Positions 56,061-64,000 of a DNA stretch of 64,000 nucleotides are shown here, piece after piece (position 1 is the stretch's first letter; every line of letters begins with the position of its first letter). The DNA is from Lycium barbarum (lineage: Eukaryota; Streptophyta; Magnoliopsida; Solanales; Solanaceae): the NCBI RefSeq assembly GCF_019175385.1, contig NC_083342.1, positions 117,304,376-117,368,375 on the forward strand, read 5' to 3'. The notes beneath the pieces were generated by a model. That model saw nothing but the letters and a program-made list of their open reading frames with translations, made no database searches and had not been told where the DNA came from. Made by a program: the position numbers and the translations under genes.

Positions 56061-58916
56061 ATGAGTGGTGAAAAAGAAGACGGTTTAGGTTTAAGCCTGA
56101 GCTTAGGAATGAGTTGCCCTCAAAATAATCTCACTTCATCATCAACTCCTCCTTTCCCTTTGAATCTCTTGCCCTTCATGCCCCATCATCAAAATTCTTC
56201 AGGTCAAATTTACAACAGTTCATAACCATATATTCTGTTTTTTTCCCCTTAATTTGTTTTGTCATGGATGCATGCTCTGTTTAAATTTGATTAGTTCATT
56301 TTTTAAAGTTTTTAGCACAGAACACATTGTACTTTTGAAATTATAGGTCCAAATTTTAGAAAAAGTTTAGTAGTTTTTCAAGATTCAGCTGAACCCATTA
56401 AATAGAGGCTTCATTCAGGCCAAGCGTTACATGAACGAGAAAATGAAAACAACCAAGTGTTTTCTTTAATTTATTTATGAAGATGTTTTTGCAGGGAGAA
56501 ATGATGAGGAACGAGAAAGTGTGAGAAGGGAAATAGATATGAATGAACCAGCAAGGATGATAGATTGTGATGATGTTGATGGTGAAGAAGAAGAAGATAA
56601 TCAAGTGATAATGGTCTCATCACCTAACAGTACTGTTTCGAGTGTTAGTGGGAAAAGGAGTCATGACAGAGAAGAGAACCCCACCAGCTCTCTGGACGAA
56701 GACGGCGGCGATGCGGCGGCCAGGAAGAAACTCCGGCTGTCGAAAGAGCAAGCTGCCGTTCTTGAAGAGACATTTAAGGAGCATAACACTCTTAATCCGG
56801 TGAGTGGCTGTTTTTGTAAATATTTTTGTGGCTCAAGGGTAATATTTGGAGAACAGGTTAAATCTCTTTATTTATGATAATTTATTGGAGATAAAAAAAA
56901 AATTGTTTCAACGTGTGTAATAGTTGTAGTAATTTCTTCCTTTGTGGATTTATTGGGTGGAACAAGATTTCGGCTGAAAATTTGTTACTCCCTCTTTCTC
57001 AAATTTATGTGCCTGAATTTAATTTAATTTTGATTTGAATATAAATATGAAATCTTAAGTTTTTGAAATAAGCATTTACATAAAAAGTACTCCTATACAT
57101 CACAATAATGAATAATTTAAAATATTTAAAGGATTTATAAAAAAATTATGATTAGAAAAGAGTTTTTTGAATATCGAAATTCAAAAGGTACCACTTGAAT
57201 TGTAAATTGAGACGGAGGAAATAGTAGTTTACGTGATTACGTCTCACCCAATTTTTCTTTTTTCTTAACAAAAGACATCTGTTTATTTTTTTTCCCAAAG
57301 AATTCTAGTAATTTTTAATACAAAGGTGTAATTAAGTTTTTTTTTTTTTTTCAGAAGCAAAAGTTGGCTCTGGCGAAACAGCTGAATCTCAGGCCAAGAC
57401 AAGTGGAGGTGTGGTTTCAGAACAGGAGGGCAAGGTAATGTTATTTGCTTGCTGCATTAAGGGTATTTTTGGCATTGGAATAATATGTCACGTTTGTAGC
57501 ATGAATCTTCGATGTTACTATGGACACACGTGTTGTGTTCCATTATAAAATTTAATAATGATAATCTAAGTAATGTCCTGTCGGGTGATACACGTGTGCA
57601 TGGATTATACATCTCACCCTGGAATCTAAAATTGTCTAACAATCTATTCTAGTTGCAATTAATAAACTTTTATCCCATTATGCTTTGGTCAAACAACATA
57701 AGTGTATTATATTGTCTTGTAAAAATAGCAAACTAGTATATTATTGGCACATAACTTTTATTAATTTAAGTTTCACCATTTGAAAATTCCATCAAGTAAA
57801 GAGTACCGGGTTTGGATATGGGTTAATGCAATCTCATTTTCTGGGTCTACATGTTTTTTGGTTTGTCATCTGGTGTCCGGTACTCGCTTCGAGGCCCCGA
57901 ATAAATCTCAGATTCACGTCGGGAAATCACTTTAGGGGTAAAACACTCTCTATCAATGGCGATTCTGGTCTCACGGCTGGAAGCGAAGCCGAGGCCTCTG
58001 GTTGAGGATGAAAGGGCAATTTCCCACTGCAACCTTTTGTGATGGTCAACATAAGGTTTAAATAAGTATAAAGAAGATACTACAAGTAAAAACACAAAAT
58101 CAATTACAAAATCAGAATAGTCCTTGTGGGTAATCTCCTTCCCATTTCCCCTTCTCCTACTCCCTACTCCCTATGTAATATTTTTTTTTATAGTCCCTAA
58201 TTAATCAAGGAGAGGATGAAAATCAAATTTTGAGATTTAATGAATAATCAATGAGAAAATTATAATAAACTTTGCCGATATGATGGGGTTTTAAATGGAT
58301 GGTCGAAATTAAACACCTGAGATACATGGTAGGTTGTGCTGTTGTGCCACTTGTTTAGGGACGAATTCAGTATTTAAACGCAAAACACCTTTAATTTTTA
58401 AGGTTCCAACACCTTCTATTTTTAAGGTTCTTAGCACTGGTCTGTTGTATTCTGAACTAGTTCATCGAGCGGCATCAATTCATAATAGAAAACTAATTTT
58501 CTATGATGATAATACTTCATTTAGAAGGTCTAAATGATGGCTTGAAATGATGCAGGACCAAGTTGAAGCAAACAGAGGTTGATTGTGAATACTTGAAGCG
58601 TTGCTGTGAGAATCTGACAGAGGAAAACAGGCGTCTGCAGAAGGAAGTTAGTGAGCTTAGAGCATTGAAACTTTCTCCACAATTGTACATGAACATGAGC
58701 CCTCCCACCACCCTTACCATGTGCCCTCAGTGTGAGCGTGTGGCAGTTTCGTCATCTTCATCCTCGGCAGCCTCTTCGTCAGTCACCGGAGCTAGTGCCT
58801 CTCGCTCACACCAACACGCGCTAGGCGCCCTCCACCAACCGCCAGTGCCCCTTAACAAACCGTGGGCTGCAATTCTCTCCCCTAAACCACTCAACATGCA
58901 ACGGCCAGAAATGTAA
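56061..58916 (+). CDS. HAT3: Class II HD-Zip transcription factor (HAT3/ATHB4-like)
   Basis: Four exons, 56061-56202, 56495-56799, 57355-57434 and 58556-58916, with GT/AG introns and matching phases, encode 295 residues. The N-terminus has an EAR-type LxLxL repressor motif (GLGLSLSLG, about residues 8-16). [10 protein letters not shown] follows. The homeodomain runs from [18 protein letters not shown] to [14 protein letters not shown]. The leucine zipper is [15 protein letters not shown] to ELRALKLS. The class II C-terminal motif is CPQCE where CPSCE is usual; both cysteines are kept. HD-Zip II proteins act in the nucleus, bind CAATNATTG-type sites as dimers and mostly repress, in shade, auxin and leaf-polarity responses. 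The start was chosen because it precedes the conserved GLSLSLG motif. Single-frame ORFs in exons 2 and 4 are fragments of this gene. HAT3 versus ATHB4 orthology is not settled. Confidence 0.92.
57785..58050. repeat. Dispersed repeat within intron 3 of the HD-Zip gene (possibly SINE-derived)
   Basis: A stretch less AT-rich than the rest of the intron, with GTCCGGTACTCGCTTCGAGG and GAGGCCTCTGGTTGAGG. Similar phrases occur in dispersed Solanaceae repeats with an antisense pol III B-box-like part. Boundaries and family are uncertain, and the ORF across it is not credible. Confidence 0.3.
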
Positions 58917-59979
58917 TTTACTCTTGTTGTGAGGGTGAAGAAGTAATTGAACTCTTTTTGGAGCCAAACAGATAGACAAAAGGTAGTGAAAAGTGGTCCA
59001 GATAGGGTAGGGAGAAAAGTGTTTATAGAGTAGAAAAGATTGAATGAGATGATTACAAGAGAATCTGAGTTGTTTTATTTTTGTTTGGGTTCTCTTTAGT
59101 AGATGAATGATTAATGTTCTAAAAAGTTGGATGTAATGTGGGGTTTGAAAGGAGCAGTTGTTGAATTTGTTCATTTCATTTTGTGTAGGAAAATGGTTAT
59201 TTAAATGGGAAGACATAATTGTGTTCACTAGCCATTTTATATGCATAAATCCATGCTTTTTGCATGAAGATCCTCTATTCCCAACTTTTCTGTACAAGAA
59301 TCATGGGGTCCTCTTAGGCACTTGTGCACATGATTGCTATGTACTACAGTACTATCCACATATACCTTGTACCCCTAAAAGTATTTGACTATTCAGGATT
59401 CTCCATCTAGGTCACAAAGTCTATTAACTTAACCCACCCCTTACGTCCTTTTATTTATTTGAAAACAGTGGTGAATCAGCTTAAATATACCTCCACAGAA
59501 GATGTACCATATAAATTTGTCGTCAAGGTTTAGACAAATATTTAGACAAATATGAAGAAGTGACTTAGTCTTCATTGTCTATATCGAGATCTGTATGTTG
59601 ATCTCTATTGTCTTCACCCGTTCATTGAGAGTTAGGCCACACTCCAACCTACCCACTTGGTATCTCTGTGTACAAGAGTCGCAAGAAGCACTTCATTTGT
59701 TGCCAGGTATAACAGGCGTGCTCAAGGTCATAAGTTGCAATCTTTTGGTTTTGGTCGGGGTATGTGTGTGTTTGTGTGTGGGTGGCCTGACCTGATCTCA
59801 AACACTAGCAAAGTTTCAACAACAAAACTTTCGATACAGTTGATATAAGTTATCATTTTTTGGAGCAATATCTCCCTAACATGATAGCCACATAAACTAC
59901 AACAGAAATATATGAAACAAAAGGGATGGCAGAAATCTCAAATTGCCTTGGTACAGTTCGTATGAAATATATCGAGAAG
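58917..59979. other. 3' flank of the HD-Zip gene, no further gene
   Basis: 3' UTR and intergenic DNA. Nothing else is supported. Confidence 0.4.
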
Positions 59980-59994
59980 AATACAGACTTAAAG

Positions 59995-60085
59995 AAACAG
60001 CCTCTCTACCTCCCAAGGTAGAGGTAAGGTCTGCATACACTCTACCCAGACCCCACTTGTGAGATTATAGTGGGTATGTTGTTGT
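59995..60085 (+). mobile_element. 5'-truncated SINE, TS/SolS type
   Basis: AAACAGCCTCTCTACC, GGTAGAGGTAAGGTCTGC and AGACCCCACTTGTGAGATTA, ending in GTTGTTG, is the 3' half of the TS-type SINE as I know it from Solanaceae. It is flanked by a 15-bp target duplication (59980-59994 and 60086-60100, AATACAGACTTAAAG versus AATGCAGACTTAAAG). The pol III promoter half is missing. Confidence 0.75.
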
Positions 60086-60272
60086 AATGCAGACTTAAAG
60101 AGAGGAAGCACAGCCCTTTTTGAACATAAGCTAAACTCAATCTCAACTTCAATCGAAATGCAAAGACATATACAAGTGCAATTCCGAAGTAAACATTCAT
60201 CTGTAGTGATGACCTTTTTTCCATAAATTGCTACAGTACTGTGTTCATCCAGCTTTAGTAAACAGGTATCGG

Positions 60273-60408
60273 TCACACAGTATTCACAGTGTCAGCAAGA
60301 CAACGCAGTATGCATCCCAAACCAGCTTTTTCAGTCAGTTTCTCATGGATCCTTAGGCATTGGTCACATGTTGGGCGGTCTCCAGTAGACAAACCTCTAT
60401 ACAAGTAC
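60273..60408 (-). other. Possible terminal exon of an unknown gene
   Basis: A good acceptor (GATATGCAG at 60417-60409) opens 44 codons with C-x2-C (DRPTCDQCLRIHEKL) and ends in TGA (60275-60273). No convincing upstream exon was seen up to the window end, and I do not recognise the family. It could be the 3' end of a gene with long introns, a gene fragment, or chance. Confidence 0.3.
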
Positions 60409-61250
60409 CTGCATATCAGATAAGAAGGTTCGACTGTGAATCTTGTAACCCTTTTTCAGAAATATGCCACAGTACTTGTGAATCAGATAGATCTATTGGA
60501 CAAATTACAAAAAAAAATCTATTGAACGAATTACAAGGCATATTCACATTAAGTGAGTTCATTTCAACTAATAGCGTGTGTAGAGCAGAGCCCAGATGGT
60601 CAATATCCGGAAAAAAATATGTCTCCTCCCATTCTATAACTTCAACTAGCTGACTCTTTCTTCTATTCATAAGGTTCAAATTAAATATGCTGGGGTATCT
60701 GCTACGATCCATTAAAGCAAATGAAAGATGTCAAAAAGAGTCGATTCAACGAGGAATTGTCACCTTATATCACATAATTCCTTCGTCTTCTTTACACTAA
60801 CAACAATGAAGATATAAGCAGATTTAGGACTAAACATTAACCAAGAACCATAAGAAACCAAATCAGCGGCAACTGTTTAAAGTTGGCTTGTCGACAAAGG
60901 TACAGTATTGGTGTAACCATGTTTACTGCAACTTAAAAAATCAACGCAATCAGCATACAACCATAACTGCAGAGGTGAGAAATCTCTTTTCTTTGCTCCT
61001 AACCTTAATTAACTAGATACTACATTAACCTATGTAGACCACAGACTTTTTGAGGAGACACACTTGAGTATCAATTAGCCTAGAGACAAAGCTTTGAATT
61101 TTGCGTTATGTACTTGGTATTTGGTGTTATGGTGTTACACTAGGTATGTTGCTGTACTTGGTATTTGGTGCAATTTGGATGCTTTACTAAGACTTATGAT
61201 TGTTGGATCATTTTATGTTCTTTTTGCATCTTCTTAAATTCTTACAATAT
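60409..61250. other. Intergenic or intronic, nothing recognised
   Basis: A 98-residue minus-strand ORF lies next to the exon candidate, but it has no recognisable domain and no splice sites that link it. Confidence 0.35.
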
Positions 61251-61257
61251 TTTTTAT

Positions 61258-61365
61258 CCCTGTTGCTCGGATCTCCAAAGATGTGCGGGATCCTTCAAGA
61301 ATCACACAACTTTTGAAGGAACCGACATGCGTCAGGCAGCATTTTTTAACCATCCCAGAAAGATA
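61258..61365. mobile_element. Degenerate foldback element
   Basis: TGTTGCTCGGATCTCCAAAG followed by GGATCCTTCAAG, a short loop and CTTTTGAAGGAACC gives an imperfect hairpin. It resembles a small foldback repeat common in Solanaceae promoters and introns. Its outer right arm is decayed. Confidence 0.4.
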
Positions 61366-61369
61366 GTTT

Positions 61370-62605
61370 TTTATTAGTTTAGGTTATATATAGTATAATA
61401 TACTTCAAAACTATAAGATCCTGTCCAATTTGGGTCTTCCATTATTTTCAAAATTGTGTCTTAATGCAAGACATGACACTTTTTTGAAATAATGGCGACA
61501 TGACACTCATGTTTGTTGTTTCTTTCTGTGCTTCTTATGTCGAACCAATGGGGAACATTAATTCTCAAGTCCTCATATGTGGAAGACAAATCCATCACGG
61601 CCTTATATTTTCATCAACTATTTTAAACTTGGAGAAAATAACAAAAATATATTGGAAATGATTTAATTATGGTCCGAAGAATCTCGATAGTAGTGCCATG
61701 AACAATCCTTTGTGAGATTTGATTTTTTTAATAAACTGCATATGGTCAATATATGTAATAGGTGATTGAAAATTTAGAACGGATGTTAAGTGGGTGGAAG
61801 AGGCTATACTTGTCCAAGCGGAGAACAGAACGCTGTTGAATTCTACTTTGACTAGCTAGAAATTGATGAAGGTTTTATGGGAGGAAAAGGACGGAGTATA
61901 TATATCATTTGATGGACTGGGAGAAAATAAAGCCCCCTTCATGGGAATAAGGAGATCAGATGTATTTTTTTGATCAGGAAAGGAGATCAGATGTACAAAT
62001 ATGGTCTTGTAGCAAACTGGATATGGAGATTATATAAGCTGATGCCTTACAGAAAAAGGTGATAGTTCTTTTTTTATTTTTTATTTTATTTTTGGACAAA
62101 GTGTAAAGAAATAAAGGTGATATTTTCTAAATGCAGAACATCTTGAAATGGATGGTAGCCGAATGAAATAACTGAGTAACACTATGAAAAGGGATTATGA
62201 AGGGGAACGATGAGTTCACAAGGTTCACTGGGTTTATTGTTGGGAATTGTAATTGGAAACAATATAGTTGGACATACGATGTGGAAACTGAAATTAAACT
62301 TGAAGCAGGCTTATCCAAGGGTCTATGCGATTACTCATGATAGGATCAATTGTCTCTGAACTCATCACAAGAAGAACTAGGGGTTCATTTTGGAAAATTC
62401 GCTTGAGAAGACCTATTCAGATAGGAAATGGAGAGAAGTACAGGAGTTCAAATTGATCTACATTTCCTCTGTGGCAGAAAGTGGTGAGTATATAGTGGTG
62501 TTGAAACGAGCATTAGTACATCTTCAATGAGCTTCTATTATATGGGTCTTACCAGAGAGAAGAAAGGAAGACATGGTGAAAGGAGATATGGATATACACA
62601 AACAC
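61370..62605. other. Intergenic, possibly old LINE sequence
   Basis: No intact ORF. Its G-rich, A-rich plus strand and position upstream of the LINE remnant make a decayed LINE body plausible, but no motif was identified. Confidence 0.3.
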
Positions 62606-62613
62606 CAAATACA

Positions 62614-63073
62614 CAGGGGCGTCTTGAGCATTAGGCCAATAAGGCCAATGCCTTAGGCCCCCATAACTTGGGGGACCCACTTTTTTCTAGGTATATATTT
62701 ATAATGTATTAATTATTTTCAATTTTGAATAATTTTTTTAAAAAGTACTACTACTTTTTGTGCCCACTTTTTACTATACAGTAAAACCTCTCTATAACAG
62801 TTTGGGTTCGAAATTTTTTGGCTATTATAGCGATTGGTTGTTATATACCCATAACAGCAGTGACATTTAAATAATATTTCGCTGTTATATGCAAAAAAGA
62901 TGCATAAAATCTAACTTTTCATTTTTAATTGTCAAATCCTAAGGTTAATCACACTTTGTATAACGAAGAAAAATCATTGAATGAATACACACACACACAC
63001 ACACTCTTTAGATAAGTTAAGGCCTCGCATTAGAGTTTCGCCTTAGGCCTCCAATATCGTCGAGACGCCCTTG
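62614..63073. mobile_element. hAT-type MITE
   Basis: The ends CAGGGGCGTC and GACGCCCTTG are inverse matches with the CAGGGGC-type hAT start. The flanks CAAATACA (62606-62613) and CAAATAAG (63074-63081) agree in six of eight bases. It contains GGCCAATGCCTTAGGCC, an AC microsatellite (62987-63003), and a CTCTATAACAG-type repeat at 62780-62900. Confidence 0.65.
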
Positions 63074-63162
63074 CAAATAAGTGACCTCACAAGGCCTCGC
63101 ATTAGAATTTCGCCTTAGGCCTCCAATATCTTTGAGACTCCCTTGCAAATAAGTGACCTCAC
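63019..63162. repeat. 72-bp tandem duplication across the MITE right end
   Basis: Units 63019-63090 and 63091-63162 each contain the last 55 bases of the MITE plus 17 bases of flank (CAAATAAGTGACCTCAC). The duplication therefore happened after insertion. Confidence 0.85.
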
Positions 63163-63560
63163 ATGCTGCATCGAATGGGATGCAATTCTTTCTGACAGAA
63201 AATCACATAAGGAGGAAACAAATTACTGTAAGTTGGGTTTTCATGAGCACGAGCCAAGAAGTATCACTGTATGAGAAGGATGGTGATCACTTATTGTTAT
63301 ACTGCAGAATGGCCTCACAGCTATGGGAAGAAGTGTTTCTTTTTACACCATAAGAGAGTGTTAAGAGCATGACAAGTTGGAGGGTAAGAAAGCATCAGAA
63401 GAGTTGAAAACAACATGGAAAACTAGGCCACTTTGCCTTTCTAAGACTACATGGAATGAAAGAAGTAGGAACTCTTTCAAAGCAATGAGAAAAGCTTAAG
63501 GAATGTGAAGAGTTTCTTTCATTTCAGTCATATATTCACCATAAAGAAAGAATATATTCT
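63163..63560 (+). pseudogene. LINE remnant (zinc-binding RT C-terminal domain)
   Basis: Around 63195-63353 the plus strand reads RRKQITVSWVF, then DGDHLLLYCRMASQLWEEV. This matches the zf-RVT pattern (usually VDHLLLHC, ASQLW) near the C-terminus of plant LINE ORF2. The upstream Cys pair is lost, and stops and frame changes follow. No complete reverse transcriptase domain is visible upstream. Confidence 0.55.
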
Positions 63561-64000
63561 CGTATAGTAAATTAGGTTAGCTTAATAGGAGACCAGTAGC
63601 CTACATAACCACATTGTACATGTATTTTTGAGCACATTAATGAAAATGATATCCGGCAATAAAAAGAATTCAAACTTTTAGCGTTTTTACAGTGCTATCT
63701 AAATTTATAAGCATCATTTCAAATCATTGTAGACATTCAATTCATTACACAAATTGGTCAAGTTAAAACCCTAGAAAAGTGAAACAGGGCCAAGTACAAT
63801 CAGACAGGAAAATGTAGGGTAATGTTTGTATATGTGGAGAGACATGGCCCTACTAATAGTAATTCTTACAACAATGCAGAATGTACATATCAAGACAAAT
63901 TGTAAATCAAAGGCGAAGGCGACACAATATCTTGATAGAAGAAAATAAGTCAAATAGTTTCACTCAACAAATAGGAAAGGCAAGGTCCTTTTCTTTCTGA
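63561..64000. other. Intergenic, nothing recognised
   Basis: AT-rich DNA up to the window end. The 60-residue minus-strand ORF here has no recognisable feature. Confidence 0.35.

Noticed and set aside
57847..58095. 82-residue minus-strand ORF in HD-Zip intron 3
   Set aside because: It lies on a dispersed repeat within the intron and has no recognisable protein feature.

Overview
The window is nuclear DNA of a flowering plant, most likely Solanaceae. It is AT-rich, has spliced genes with GT/AG introns, and carries many plant transposon families, including a truncated SINE that resembles the TS/SolS SINEs I know from Solanaceae. That placement rests on recognising motifs, not on a search. The window holds few real host genes. 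One is a complete class II HD-Zip transcription factor gene (56061-58916, +). Another is the 5' end of a gene for an acidic protein that runs off the left edge (1-284, -, with an intron in its 5' leader). Two further exon candidates are weak. Nearly everything else is transposable elements.

Left third (1.2-20.5 kb). This part holds Tourist-like MITEs with 3-bp target duplications (1207-2184, 8323-8585, 17999-18262) and a second terminal-inverted-repeat family nested with them in both directions. It also has a cluster of Helitron-type ends in opposite orientations (2772-5565), a TRIM-like remnant, and a 2-kb non-autonomous hAT element with CCGGTT arrays (10018-12014). A CACTA-like element full of palindromes lies at 12928-14490, and a 1.1-kb Mutator-type element with a 9-bp duplication at 15774-16860.

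Centre (20.57-48.26 kb). This is a nest of at least three levels. A hAT element (20573-48255, 8-bp duplication ATTTGAAC) carries a broken transposase gene. It was entered by a Mutator-like element (21330-44958, 9-bp duplication AATATATTT, about 145-bp inverted termini). That MULE carries a broken mudrA-type transposase gene and a convergent GRF zinc-finger gene. The MULE in turn holds 18.6 kb of LTR-retrotransposon sequence: a 3'-truncated plus-strand LTR fused to a minus-strand array. The array reads partial LTR, INT, LTR, INT, LTR, INT, LTR, with a strict period of 4846 bp (LTR 3239 bp, internal region 1607 bp). Each internal region has a tRNA-Met-type primer binding site, a purine tract and one intact 209-residue acidic ORF, but no gag-pol. 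The catalytic core of the MULE transposase is missing where the LTR block sits.

Right third (48.3-64 kb). This is intergenic DNA with a Tourist-like MITE, then the HD-Zip II gene. After it come a 5'-truncated SINE with a 15-bp target duplication, a hAT-type MITE with a duplicated end, and a LINE remnant.

Genes and elements do not form one pathway here. The main relationships are parasitic: nesting order, the large hAT copy as possible source of the small one, and elements lying next to or inside host genes.
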